From contig JAQFVV010012402.1 of assembly GCA_028023455.1 (NCBI GenBank), forward strand, positions 16,184,935 to 16,248,934: DNA of 64,000 nt. The letters run 5' to 3'. The DNA comes from Epiperipatus broadwayi. Its lineage: Eukaryota; Onychophora; Udeonychophora; Euonychophora; Peripatidae. Positions 48,601 through 61,101 of this stretch are shown here, in pieces (the first letter of the stretch is position 1; each line of letters starts with the position of its first letter). The notes beneath the pieces are model-generated. The model saw only the letters and a list, made by a program, of their open reading frames with translations, was not told the DNA's origin and did no database searches. The translations under genes and the position numbers were made by a program.

Positions 48601-51600
48601 TTGCTGTTTTTTGCCAAATTTATGTTTAACCTACAGGAATAATATTTGTATGTTTTAGTGTTTGTCTATTTGTCTTATCATCGTGAACTGTGTGTTTCTG
48701 CTTTAAAGTTTCAAGTATGAACTAAAGAGAAAAATATATAAAAATAAAATAGAACAACTTTTATTTTAATGACAGAAGGTTTGATATATGATAGATCTAT
48801 AGATGCATTTATTTATTTATTTTCTTTTATGTTGGATTTGATATTAATTGGATTTATTATTATTATGTACTTATATGCCTATCTCCTCTAGAACGTCTTG
48901 GAGATTTTAGTATAAGTTATACCAAATTGTTAATATTTTTCTTTTGTTGTATTATGTAAAATATTATATATTCCTGTGCTCATATTATTGGTGCAAATTG
49001 CATGCTTTATCATCATTTGTTAGTTGGTAATAGTAAATAGATACATGAAAACATTTATGCCAGTATTGCTGGTCAGACTTATTGGATAGTATTTACACTA
49101 ATTTGAAATTCAATGTTCATAATTTTTCATAGATATGAGATTCATTTATAATTTAATTAATGCTAATATTGTCTGATGTGATTTCAAAAATGTTTCATAC
49201 ATTCGCATGTGTGTTTGCTATCAGAAGCTATTATATAAGAGTTAAATTTATGCTTATTTGCTGGTGCTATGGCTAAAGATTGTGAGAATTTAAGAGTTTG
49301 TCTGTTATCGATTTGTTTTATATGAAGTGCATTAGATACCTTTTAAGTGGAGAGGTAATTGAGAGGCTGATCATGTTATTCGGATTGATTAACGCTCATG
49401 TTACTTATTTATCTATTGGGCCATGGGTGGTAGTATATTTTCTTATTTGATAGTATGCGATATGATAATTATATTTCTTAAAGGGAAGTGATAGATGCCC
49501 CATTTATTCAGGATAAGTCAGCTGAGTTCCGCACCATTTGTGTTAGAAGAGTTGATAGTTACTATGTTGAAGAATTAAGTTGATGTTTAGAGTTGTTTTA
49601 ACCCCCACGTGCACGTATGTAAATATTTATTTGATATTATTTTGCTCTCCCTCATAGTCATCTAGTATATGTTAGTTATTTCAGATGAATATTTTAGTGA
49701 TTTCTGTAACATACTTGAAGTTGGATTTATAATTTAGTGATTAGCTCATTGTACCATCCGTATAGTGAAGTTTATTCATTCCACAAGTCAACCGATGGAA
49801 AATATAATCAATAAAATGCGTTGTGATTCGGAATTTATAAATGCGCACACATTCGGAGATATGAGAAATCTAGAGATATAGAAGAAGACCATCGCTGGAA
49901 TTGTAAGTTTAAGTAGCTTGTCAAATTATATCACCCACATTATCATTATTTCATTTATTATTATTACTGACAGTTCATCTTCCCCCTATGAATGTAATAT
50001 TATATTACAAAATTTTACTTTATTTAAGGCTAGTTTTAATAAAATTATTACTTAATCTCATATAGTAAATATAGATTTGTAAGCATATGGAAATAATTTA
50101 AATGACATTAATTGATTACTGTATTTGATATCGTTTTCTTAGTTCATTGAGAGCACAGAAGGGGAATAGATGATATAAACATTAGTATATGAATATATAA
50201 TTATTTTGTGTTGCTGATAATTTAATAGAGTTATAAATATTATTGAAATAACAGATAAGAGGAAGAACCTCCAAATATTACGTATTATTTTATTTTACTT
50301 AAATGTTATTTAGTCAAGTTTATAATTAATGGAAAATTACTGTTAAATCATCATCAATGTGTTTGTAAAAGAATGTGTCTTGTAATAAATGTTTGTTGAA
50401 GTAAAATTTCCTCTGAATTATTTTATCATATACGTTCGATTGACTATTTCTACACACACACATATGTTCAACATAATATAATTATAATATTTATCAGTTC
50501 AATAATATATGCAATCTATCTCGATAACACTGAATTAATTGATCTAAACATTGTAAAATAAAATAGAGTATACCTTATTAAAAAACTGTATTACCTATCA
50601 GTTTAATAGTATATGCCATTTATTTAAATAATACTGAATTAATTGATCCAAAACATTGTATAATGCCAAGATACAGATTTTGCCTCGTTTAAAATAGATG
50701 TTGATGTGAGATAAAAAAGCACCCGATCTTTATCATTGTCTATCCTTTATTTTATTGTAATAATTGTCAATTTCATAATAGTCCTCATTATTTAATAATC
50801 ATATTATATTAGGATTGACTTATTATTCATATAACAGAGCCCTCAGATTATTTCATCATTTAAATAAACATTGATATAGCTGTGCAATCTAAATTAAATG
50901 CCAATAGATTGATTATTGTTACAGTGATCCCCAAATATTTTAGATGAGTGGAATAACTGGTCTAGCATGTACTTGGATGAGAATTGAACATATCATGATT
51001 TTTGATTCAATCCACGAATTGCTTTCTTTGGATAATTTAAATAAATGTTCATAATATAACTAAATAAACATTATAATTATTGTTTATAAATGCTTCTCTC
51101 ATTCCTAGTTGCATTCTAGATGACCACGATAACCTATAACCACTAACTGAGCTAAGCTGTAGATTAATAGTATAATAAGAGTCTTATCCGTAAGTAGAGA
51201 TGCAACATAAAGTATAAATTTATTCTATCTTGTATAGAATTGGCGCCTGGGCATTTATTTGTGCATGAAGTGATTTAGGTGAAGATTGTAGAGGTTACAA
51301 TATATATATATATATATAATCATTATATCATTAATTATCACAATTACGCAATATACTTAGAAATTATGTAATATTTTTTTCTTAGAAAAAATATATATTT
51401 TATCACTGGAAACATATTTTGATTATTTTTACAACTTTTTTTTATTTAAGCAATAAAATAAAGAAAATGCTAGAAAGATGTTTTAACCCACCCCCCTAAA
51501 AAAAAAAAACCCAAAATAGTCTTTCTCTTCTTTTCTTTTTTATTAAATAAAAATCATTTTTTAAAATATATATATTATTATTTATTATAACATTTATTTT

Positions 51601-52100
51601 AAAACATGTATTATTTTTCATAGCATTAAAATATATTTCAAATAACATATACAGAACTTCTATATATATATATAGTTTTTATAAAAATGTTTCCAGTATA
51701 TTTTGTAAATATGATCATTTAAAGAAGACCTATTTTTATAAATTCTAGCAATAGAAGTTTATTTTTTACCTTCATAAATTGAATTATGCTCATATTGGCA
51801 CCTCTCAGTATTTAGTTTACTAAAATGAAATAAACGATTACAAACAAATTTGCTTACAGTAACTCATATACCTTTTAAATGTAAATTAAACTTTATCATT
51901 TAAATATTTTTCACCAATTATCACTTTTCTAAAAGCTTTTCAATATAAAAGAACTAATATTTTATTATATTTTAATATTTTTGACCAAAAATTACTTCAT
52001 TACTTTTTAAATATTCAATATTTCTACCATCGACTCATCAAAAAAAAAAACAAGTTAAAAAAAACAATAAATTTACAGTTTTTAATCTTTTAATTAGATT
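45660..52100. other. No assignable gene
   Basis: Over 6 kb of AT-rich DNA with poly-A/T tracts and ta or ca microsatellites (47080, 47580, 51300, 51660). No domain, RNA or repeat family recognised on either strand. ORFs at 46314-46559, 46729-46950 and 47209-47529 look like chance, with no recognisable motif. Confidence 0.5.
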
Positions 52101-52111
52101 GTTTCCACTAA

Positions 52112-52165
52112 ACATCACATGATCACTACTGTTGGAGAGTTTTGCCTGTTTTGATAGATTGTTAC
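52112..52165. mobile_element. Internally deleted family B scrap
   Basis: Joins the B start (aacatcacatgatcactact) directly to the B end (ggagagttttgcctgtttt) in about 54 bp, lacking the HHR. Compare 55683-55870. Imperfect flanking repeats (tagattgttt and tagattgtta) may be its target duplication. Confidence 0.5.
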
Positions 52166-52599
52166 TAAAAATGTATTGTTGCATCTTATTATTTTCCACA
52201 ATATACTAAAAGCTAACCTGAAAGAATAGATAAAAAATAAACAAAATAAAAATTAATATTCTAAATAAATAAGTTTCAATTGAATTTTTCTGAATTTTTA
52301 ATAAAATTACTGCCCTGACTATTGAAATTTTAAAAATTCATGTTCACCAAAAAATTCAGCTCATATTACTTTTATGGATAAAAATGTTCTTCAATCCAAT
52401 ATTCATCTTATAAAAATTTGAGATCTGAGGCAAAAATCATATATGAGGAGAAAAAAATACAGTTATCCTAATATCCCCCCTTTAAAAAATTGTTTTTTAT
52501 ATTCTTAACATGATAAAAATACCAATCAACATTATTAAAAATGTAAGAATTTTTTCATTAAAATCTGTAACTCAATTATGACTGGTCTACTAAAAATTA

Positions 52600-53745
52600 C
52601 TCACTCATGTATTGATTCTCCAATTATTCCTCTAAATTCATTGTTATTGCAGAATTTCTGATCTATCTCCTTTTAGAATTGAATTTGTATTCTTTTCCAA
52701 AATGAACAATAAGTTATTAGAATGGAATAAGATACAGTTATTGTCATTGCAATAAATAATATAATAAATGAAATTAAATTTCAATTTCTATAACTAAACA
52801 TCTTTAAAATTATATTCTTAGAATAGACCCTGCTAAAAAAGATATTCCACACAGTGCTAAATTAGCTGTATTTAAACAAATTCTTACCTTTGGTAACTAA
52901 TTTATTACAAATCCTAACATACAAACATCTTGAATATGATTAAAATTATGAATTATTCTTCCTGAACATATAAACAATAATGCATTGATACTGCATGAGC
53001 TAATAATGGAATAAAGCCAGTCCTAAAAATCCTAAAGAAATAATTCATACTATCAAATCAAGTTGACTCAAAGCAGATAAAGCAAAAAGGTTTTTAAATA
53101 TCAAATTTAAAATTAGCAACAATTCTAACTATTAATACAATAATCTTAACATAAATAATTATAACTTTACGAAAAAATCCTGAAAATCGAATTATTAAAT
53201 AAATTCCAGCCATTTCTAATGTTGATGAATAACTAAAGCTTTAATGTAGGAGTTTGTGTAGTTGCAGGCAACCACACAGAAAAGTGAGTTTGGTCAATTT
53301 TAGTAATCCTAGCTAAAACTATCAAAATCATTATTATATAAATAATATTATAATCAAATTTATTTATTAAAAAAAAATTCAATTAGCATGATTTAATATA
53401 AATATAATGCAACCGAAAAAATGATATCCCTTAATCCATTGCTTAAAATTGTTAAAATTCTGTTTCTATTTGACTTATTATTTTGATTAAAAATAACCAA
53501 AACATAAACACTAAACTTAACCCATCTCATCCAATTGAAAATGATATTGAATTTGGTGAAACTACTGAAAAACTTATTGAAATAACAAATAAAATAACAA
53601 CAATGCAAAAAAGATATTTCTTTTTCTCATATATTCAACACAAATTTTGTAATAGAACCAGAAATAAAAACATTGCAGTTATAAATAAAATAGATGAATA
53701 TTCATTCAAAAATTATGGTTATAATGAAATCATTTGAATTACCCT
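52600..53745 (-). pseudogene. nad5: Nuclear copy of mitochondrial nad5
   Basis: Read on the minus strand with the invertebrate mitochondrial code and small frameshifts: VLFISGSITNF-like start, YLFCIVVILFVIS, WDGLSLVF-like block, QNNKSNRNRILTILSNGLRD, STLVTAGIYLIIRFSGFF, ANFKFDI, then ALLFMCSGRIIHNFNHIQDV and LANLALCGISFLAG, and SYSILMTYCSFW further on. These are the ordered conserved blocks of NADH dehydrogenase subunit 5 (proton-pumping, inner mitochondrial membrane). About residues 70-400 are covered. It cannot be expressed from the nucleus. It faces opposite to nad1 and cob. Confidence 0.85.
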
Positions 53746-53749
53746 CTAA

Positions 53750-54080
53750 TAGCTCAATTTCAAAAATATATACTACATTACAATTACAAAATTAGGTAGT
53801 AGTAATAGCGCCATCAAGCGACGTGTATGGTCGATGACAATAATATCCAAAAATATATTCTCATAATAAACCCAATACCAAAAAATGTATATAATAAATT
53901 TTTACTAAAGTTAAATTTAAACCTTTCCATCTTTATTATCTTCATTCCATAAATCAATATTTTTAAACTTACTAACTCCATAAAATATTTTAATACCGAT
54001 TTTATAAAACAAATTCAAAAAGCAAATGCAATCTATTTTCACTAAACAAATGGTATGACAAAAAAATATAAAAATTTAAG
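53750..54080. other. Junction between nad5 and nad1 copies
   Basis: No clear mitochondrial gene. A relatively GC-rich piece at 53805-53842 (agcgccatcaagcgacgtgt) stands out. This junction marks where the orientation of mitochondrial sequence flips. Confidence 0.4.
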
Positions 54081-54084
54081 TTTT

Positions 54085-54960
54085 ACAATTAACTCAATTA
54101 TTTTTTATCTATATTATTTATCTTTATTTTAATTAGAGTTGCATTCCTAACATTATTTGAAAGTAAACTTCTTGGTTACATCCAAATTTGAAAGGGATTA
54201 AATAAAAATAGTTTGTTGGAATCCTTAGACAAATTAGTGATACTATTAAACTCTTTTGTAATCACATGATTAAATCTAAGAAATCGAATTACTTATTTAA
54301 TTGCCCCTAAAATAAGTATTATCATTTCATTATTTATCTAAATATTAATCCCACTAAAATGAAATCCATTAAATTTTAATTTTGTTTTATTTTTATTGCA
54401 TTACAAAAATTTCTGTGTATACCATAATAATAGTAATATGATTATTTAATTCTAAATTCTCAATATTAAGAACATTTGGAGCAATTGCTCAAACTATTTC
54501 TTATGAAGTTAGTCTTGTCTTAGTCCTATTATCATTATTAATCTTGTTATCCAAAAGTTATAATTTTATTATAATGAATTTTATCCAATTATATATGTAT
54601 GAAATTTTATTATTCTTTTTCTTTTACTTATTTGCTGGTTCTCTATCCATTTTAGCTAAAACAAATCGAGTTCCATTTAACTTTGCTGAAAAAAAAAAAA
54701 AAATTAGCTTCTGTATTTAACACTGAATATAGAAAAGGTAGATTTGTTATAATTTTTATAGCTGAATATTCAAGAATCTTGATAATAAGAATAATTATAG
54801 GATTAATTTTTTTGGATCAAATAAGTTTAGCTTTCTCTTAATATTAAAAACAACAGGAATTTCCTTTATTTTCATTTGAATTCGAGATTCATATTCTTGC
54901 TTTCCAATATGATAAACTAATATTTCTTACATGAAAAATATTTTCTTCCTTTTAGATTAA
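54085..54960 (+). pseudogene. nad1: Nuclear copy of mitochondrial nad1
   Basis: With the invertebrate mitochondrial code: VAFLTLFESKLLGYIQMWKG, GILRQISDTIKLFCNHM, LIPLKWNPLNFNFVLFLL, TFGAIAQTISYEVSLVLVLL, LFAGSLSILAKTNRVPFNFA, then after a poly-A expansion KLASVFNTEYS, FVMIFMAEYSSILMMSMMMG, and FEFEIHILAFQYDKLM. These are NADH dehydrogenase subunit 1 blocks in order, near full length. AGA codons fall where Ser is conserved (EYSSIL, MMSM), which fixes the code. Damage is mostly single-base, including the A-run at about 54690-54704, so it is a fairly young insertion. Confidence 0.9.
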
Positions 54961-55004
54961 GTATTCTTATAATTATCCTAAATTATAAAATTATTTAGTT
55001 ATGA

Positions 55005-55360
55005 TATCGATATCATTTATTTCTTTATTACTTTTTACAATGCTTTTTACAACCCACTATTGACGGTTTTGATTGCCCCAACAATCTTCTTCAGAACTAC
55101 AACAAACACAATACAAATACATGAAGTCAAATATACATGAACATATAATTTTACATTTTATATATTAGTCTTATAATCATTATTTATATACCACATATAT
55201 CTTAATATACCTCTCTCTATAATTATTACTTTTTTATATATTACACATTTTAATCTTTTTTATATTCTATATTTATATTGTAAAAAGTAATAAAGAACAT
55301 AAATGATATTAATATTATATGGATTTGGCAATGCAATAAGAAAGATAAAGTTATAATATT
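55005..55360. mobile_element. Family G element between nad1 and cob copies
   Basis: Inverted ends (ttctttattactttttacaa near 55019 and its complement at 55278-55298) flank a unit with gttctgaagaagattg on the minus strand near 55083-55098, a helix II of GATTG/CAATC, and a mutated GAAAC (AAAAC). The end ggatttggcaatgcaataag (55321) recurs at about 14556 in complement, linking it to the 14584 copy. Confidence 0.6.
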
Positions 55361-55670
55361 CAATTATGGTAATTATGATAAAACTGAAACTGAAAATTCA
55401 TCCTTTATTTAAAATCATCAACAATAGACTAATACCAACTATATCAAATATTTCTTAGCTATGAAAATACGAGTCACTTCTTGGTATTTTCTTATCATTT
55501 CAAATTATATATTAGAGTAATAAGAACCATATATTTTTCAGATCATATCGGCTTAGCATTTAGATCTATTATTCATATTTCACAAGATGTTTACTAAGGA
55601 TGATTAATTCGATTTTCTCATAGAAATGGAGCATCCATTTTTTTTTGTTTATATATTCATATGAGGAATT

Positions 55671-55876
55671 ATTAAACTACTGAACATCACATGAACACTA
55701 TTCTTTATGCTTACACAAGACTCCTCACTGATGAAAGCCACAAGCTAGAAACTAGTCTGGGGATATTGGTTTGAGAAGGCATTAGATAGGGATTTTATGC
55801 ACAAACCTTCCTGTATCTATTGATTACTCTGGCTTGCACATAGTGACACTACTGTATGGAGAGTTTTGCTTCTGTA
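55671..55876 (+). mobile_element. Family B single unit inserted in cob copy
   Basis: 206 bp flanked by the exact 13-bp direct repeat catatgaggaatt (55658-55670 and 55877-55889); removing it restores the cytochrome b coding order. Because the host sequence is mitochondrial, the insertion must postdate transfer of the mitochondrial DNA. A single, not foldback, B unit with the HHR core kept. Confidence 0.9.
55724..55761 (+). ncRNA. Hammerhead-like ribozyme, family B
   Basis: CTCA, CTGATGA (55728-55734), then A-AGC, loop CACAA, GCT-A, GAAAC, TA, GTC and TGGG. Helix I CTCA/TGGG (one G-U), helix II 3 bp, helix III AC/GT. Helix II is GGC/GCC in other B copies and AGC/GCT here, a compensatory pair change. 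An A-A mismatch sits where the basal helix II pair is expected, so activity is uncertain. Confidence 0.55.
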
Positions 55877-55999
55877 CATATGAGGAATTTATTACAATTT
55901 CTTTACATTAAATCATACATAAAATATTGGAATTATATTAGATATTAATACTTGTAATAGCAACAGCCTTTCTTGGATATGTTCTTCTATAAAAAAAAT

Positions 56000-58900
56000 T
56001 CTTATTATATTACTCACAATTTGAAAAATATTTAAAAATTAAAAAATTATAAGTTTCATAGATATTCTACTCTTCTATGTGCATTTTGAGTACTCCTTCA
56101 TTTCTTACACACATTTAGTCTCATATTCTTATTCAATTATGTTATTGCGATTTCAGAAAAAACATTGCACTCATTATTTTGCTGCTTCCCATTAAGAAAT
56201 TAAAATCTCATTTAAAATGATACAAAGTGCAAAGTTATTGACAAAGAGATTCTGACAAACCCAAAAGGAGCTTTGAAGGACTTTCTTCATATAATAAAGT
56301 AAAAACAACTTATATAGTTTTGAAAGAAAAAAATCTATATGATGAAGCAGTTCAATATTCAATAAGAATTGGTAATCAATTCTCAAAATAGTTAAATAAG
56401 GACTAAAAGTGCTAGTATTATTACTTATACTAATGAAATTGCTAAAATTACTTCCATAATATGTAATAAGTATTTTGTGAAGATTGAACTAGCATTAAAT
56501 TTGTAAATGGAAAATATGAATAGAATGCATGGTAACATAGGCTGTAACTTATTGTATTTTAAAATTCATTGAGTCTACTCAAAACCAGAACACACTGAAG
56601 AGAAAGACAACAAACCATTTTTTGCAGTAGAAAATGGTTGTATTGACCCAGAAATTAGTATAAAATTAAATATATAAGAAACATCTGATGATTATTTTTA
56701 CTTACAGATTTCCAGCAGAATTGAAAAAAAAAATTGATTGAAAATGTTTAATTATGTTGAAACTGGGTTATTTTAAAAGAAAGTGTCAAATAATGCAGTC
56801 AAAAAAAAAGATAAAGCAAGCAAAAGAATTTAAATTGTGGATGGATAGATTTCCATTCATATTATGTGGCAATGGTTCGGATTGTATGGTTAAATTGCTG
56901 ACTTAAGAATTTTGAGCTTTCAAAAATGAAAATATTCCTTCTACTTGTGCTCTATTCTGGGTCACAGCCAATCTATTTAATAAATGATTTCACAATTATT
57001 CACTCTCCTAAAGTTTAATATCCAGGCAAAAAAGGTTGGAAGTCAAAGTTTTGCTAATAATGGACAATACATGGTCATCGTAGGTTTGTTTGCTATGAAG
57101 ATGAAAACAGGAAGATTATTAGTGACGCATTGGCGGTTGGTGTTAAGACTAACCTTCGTACTGTCCAAGTCTTCTTTCGAGAATAAATATACTATACATA
57201 AAGTTATTGAAGTTTTTTTTTATTTGATTTTTCAATGCAATTATGAATATACTTATATTTTTTTTAATTATTAATTTTTGTGCTTTTCATATTGAGAAAG
57301 CAACTTTATTAATCAGAAGGAAAAAAATTCTTAAATTAATTCTTAAAATTAGAAAAAGCTGAAATCTTTGGAAAAATAAAAAATCTTTCCAGTCGCCCAA
57401 AAAACTAAATCAAAATGTATATATATTACACGTTTGCGAGAATTCACACATATATATATTTAAATTACATTTTATGAAAAAATTATAGTTTGGAAGAATT
57501 CGTACTGATATCATCGTGATTAATATTTCATATCTTATCCAAAGAGTTACACCTCACAAACCTAAACAATGTTAGCATTGAACACATTTATTTGAAGTAG
57601 GAAGTTATCAGAATTAAGTGAAAATAATATACGAATATGTGTAAAGATAACTCAAAGTCTATAAACTTTCACTTATAAGTATAAAACTAACGACTGAGTA
57701 ATAAAAAAATTCAAATATTTTTAAATGGTTTTCTACTTAAAATAGTTTCAATGCTTAAATATATTTGGATACTAAATATTATCTTAGTTTTAGATATTTC
57801 AGGTAAGACTTACTTTTTTGTTTAATTGCGTATATATATATTTTATCTTATCGAATTAAAGTTGTAAGTGAAAATAGAACAAACAAACAAAAATTATAAA
57901 TGATATATTACACACATATTTAAGATATTTAACATTTCGCGAGTTTAAAGATAGACATAAGTAAACTTCACTTTTTTTTTTTTTACCTTAATTGTATGTA
58001 TTATAGTTACCTAGTGCATTGTATCTAAGTTTTCCAGCTGTTAAGTCTGTCTTTCTGGTTGCCTTACGAAAAACTTAATAATCTCAATCCGGATCAGTAT
58101 ATGATCAGACAGTTGCAATTACTAATAGAATACTTTTGAAATCAACAATTTTAAAATGGATGATAATTACCTCTTATTTTTAGCTGTAGTCACATCAAGG
58201 TGACTTTTATAGACAACAAGCTTGTAGTTTGTACAGAAATAGAAAGACTTCTCCCAACTATATTATTGAGTATACTTGCAGATTTGATACAAAGTAGTAT
58301 CAGATTGCTTTAGATTTAGGCAAGCATGGGCTATTATGATTAATTTATTTTGAAACTTCGGGTTTTGAGAAAGTTGATTGGCATCTAAATCTTAATACCA
58401 TGATGACTTCAAAATTAGATTGGTAATTTCTGAAATGGTTAGTAATTTTCTGACAGCTGGAGTTTTCTTTAAAAAGCATTGTGGTTATAAAGTGGAAATT
58501 GAGAATTTTATTAGCAGTAGAATTTTATAGGAAATAATCGAAAGCTTCAGAAAAAGTACATTACGCAAACTTCTTTGAGATCTTTTCAGAATTAAAATCT
58601 TTTGTTTTGATCAATGATGTTTTGTCTAATTAGCTTATTACTATTGCTAATCAGCAATCAAATTATCTCTTGAAGCCAGAATTTTTATCTTACCTTTATC
58701 ATAGGAATAGGTAGATTGCTTTACATAAAAGAACTGAATAATTATAAAGCAGGTAATCAAAGAAGTTTTGCATTTTCTCTGTGTCTGTTTGTATTTGAAA
58801 TATTATGAATAGTTTCTGAATGAGCAAGAAGATTCTTAGTAAATGCTAAATAGTCATTATTTTATCATTTATAACTTATTCTTTAAGTGCCAGTCATATA

Positions 58901-59020
58901 ATTCTAAAAGAGGATTTCATAGACTTCACCCATTCATGCGCTAAATTCTGTTTTGTTCAGTGTTAGTCTCTGTCTAATATTTATAAAAGAGTATTATCAT
59001 AAACAAAGTTAAGAATGGAT
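56000..59020. other. No assignable gene
   Basis: AT-rich sequence. A short readable stretch near 57090-57180 (CYEDENRKIISDALAVGVKT, NLRTVQVFFRE in one frame) looks coding-like but matches no family I can name. A cis-like repeat of ta/ca runs is present. Nothing else recognised. Confidence 0.4.
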
Positions 59021-60440
59021 GGGATGTAAGAACTAAACAAAGAGTAGCTGATCCAGATATAAATGTAGATGTGGAGAGAGGATGGGTCTGAAAAACTAAT
59101 GATAAACAAGCTAACTACAAATGTAATAAAAAAGAGTTAAAAAATTATAAAAATATAGTAAGAAAGAAAGAAATTGTTAAAATTGGATATTTAAATATGG
59201 AAGGTGGTAGGTGACCAAAAAAGTGATTGTAATTAAGCAAAGCAGTTAAAAACGAATGACTTGAGCTAGTAGTGGAAACACATCTAAGAGAAGAAGAACC
59301 TACACTGGAAAATTTGGTATAGGTTATAAATAGAAAAGAAAAAGATGTGGTAGTATAAGAGTTATGTCAAAAATGTTTAAATACTGTAAAGTGTCAAGAA
59401 TATTTGTGGTTTGAGATAAGATTAGCAAGACAAAAATGGATAATGGCTATAGTGTATATGGCCACTGGAGATAGTCAAACTATAATGGAACAGTAGCATA
59501 TATGAATGCTTAGTTATGAATATACAGAGTTTCAAAAAAAAGGGAGAAGAACATTATGATTATAGGAAATATGAATGGGCATATTGAAGAAATTGATAAT
59601 ATGGATAACAAAAATGGACAGATTTTGAAATTTTTTTTATCAGAGAGTGAATTTGAACATTAAAAATGTATCAAATATGTATGAAGGGCAAGACACATGG
59701 TTTAGAAATAATATATTTCACACAATAGATTATGTATTGATAGAGAAAGAGAAAATGAATAAAGTACAGAGAATTAAAATGTTTGAAAATGAAGAGAATA
59801 TAATAGTGATCATAATTTCTGTATAATAAAAATAGTCAGCAGTGTGATGGCAAATAATAATAAAAATAGAAAAGATAGTGTAAGATGTGTTAGGAGAGTG
59901 AATGATAAGAATAAGTTAGAAGAATATAAAATAAAAGTAGAAGAAATCATTGCAGAGTCTTTGGGGGATGAATATAAGAACTGGGTGAAGTAGAAAAAGT
60001 GACAAATAAGAGTTTAGGTGAGAATATTCAGAAGAATAAAAATTTATTAAAAAGTGAAAAATTAGTAAAAGTGTAAAAAAGAGAAAAAAAGCATCCAGAG
60101 AATATAAATGTCTATTAAAAACAACTAAAGTGAAAAAAATGTTAATATTAAATGGGAAAACTATTTGAAAAAAAGAAGTTGGCTAAAATAGATAATTATA
60201 AAGAGAGGATGAAATTAAATAGTAAATTATTGGAAGATATTAATAAAAGTGGAATAGATGGGAATAAAAAAAAATTTGAAAATATATTAAAAGGAATGTA
60301 GGGGAGAAAGAAATAGTATTACAAAATGATGAAGAAAAAGAATGTAGCTCTAGATAAGAATTAGAGTCAATCTTAAATAAGTATGTAATGGTTAGAGAAA
60401 AGATGGTAGATGTGAAGGAAGAATGATAACAAACATAAAA

Positions 60441-60811
60441 AAATGTCACATGATCACCATTTCTTATGCTTGCTTATAACTACTATTAAAACAGGCAAAA
60501 CTCACTATACGTATTGCCACTCACAGAAAGCTATAGTAATCAATGGATGCCAGAAGACTTATGCATAAAATCCCCATTTAGTGCATACTCATCTAATATC
60601 CCCAGACTAGTTTCTGGCTTGTGGCTTTTGTCAATGAGGAGTGCTCTCAGATCCAAGGCTTCTCACTGACGAAGGCCACAAGCCAGAAACTAGTTTGGGA
60701 ATATTGGATGAATAGGCACTAGATGGGGATTTCATGCACAAGCCTTCTGGCATTCATTGATTACTCTAGCTTGCTGTGAGTGGCAATACATATAGTAAGT
60801 TTTGCTTGTTC
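60441..60811. mobile_element. Family B foldback pair inserted in LINE-L
   Basis: 371 bp with 14-bp flanking repeats differing at one base (taacaaacataaaa at 60427-60440, taataaacataaaa at 60812-60825). The minus-strand LINE-L copy near 45255-45280 shows the uninterrupted sequence. Arms 60441-60640 (minus-oriented) and 60645-60811 (plus) meet at ctctcaga. The first arm starts five bases before TCACATGA. Confidence 0.8.
60651..60709 (+). ncRNA. Hammerhead-like ribozyme, family B, with full helix I
   Basis: CTGACGA at 60666-60672, A, helix II GGC/GCC with a CACAA loop, A, GAAAC, TA, GTT. Helix I has CTCA with TGGG and a distal ATCCAA (60651-60656) with TTGGAT, separated by an internal loop, the usual architecture of natural type I HHRs. 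The cleavage triplet is GTT here; GTC in the copies at 43340 and 55755. The A-A mismatch at the base of helix II is as in the other B copies. Confidence 0.55.
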
Positions 60812-61101
60812 TAATAAACATAAAAGAATATAATAATGGAAATATTAGTTTAAAAAAAATGAATTGAATAAGGCAGGGAAAAGGTTGAGAAGTGGAAAGG
60901 TAAAAGATTTAGATGGATGGACAGAAAAGATGGTGATGAATTTGGGAAATAGAGCAAAATTAAATCTATTATCATGTTTAATAAGATGGAACAGAAGACA
61001 GAATTTCTAGATAACTGGATTAATACAAGAATGAGACTTTTATGTAAAGAAAGAGGTAATGACCATAGAAAGAAAACCAATTATAGACTGGTAGCAATAA
61101 T

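Larger units (their letters stand above)
55375..55995 (+). pseudogene. cob: Nuclear copy of mitochondrial cob, split by a B element
   Basis: Starts MMKLKLKIHPLFKIINNSLM, PTMSNIS, YESLLGIFLSFQI, then LAFSSIIHISQDVYYGWLIR and FSHRNGASIFF at 55540-55650. It is interrupted at 55671-55876 and resumes GIYYNFFTLNHT, NIGIML, LVMATAFLGYVL at 55885-55990. These are cytochrome b helices A and B with the Qo-side region. The copy ends or becomes unreadable after GYVL. The start is chosen at the ATG where homology begins. Same strand as nad1, about 415 bp downstream with a G element between. Confidence 0.85.

Noticed and set aside
45660-52100. Search for host exons or tRNA genes in the long unassigned stretch
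   Set aside because: ORFs are short and compositionally biased, and no splice-framed domain or cloverleaf could be supported.
55010-55070. Possible nad6 start between nad1 and cob (MSMSFISLLLFTMLFTT)
   Set aside because: The same bases form the inverted end of the family G element (complement at 55278-55312), which explains them without a mitochondrial gene.
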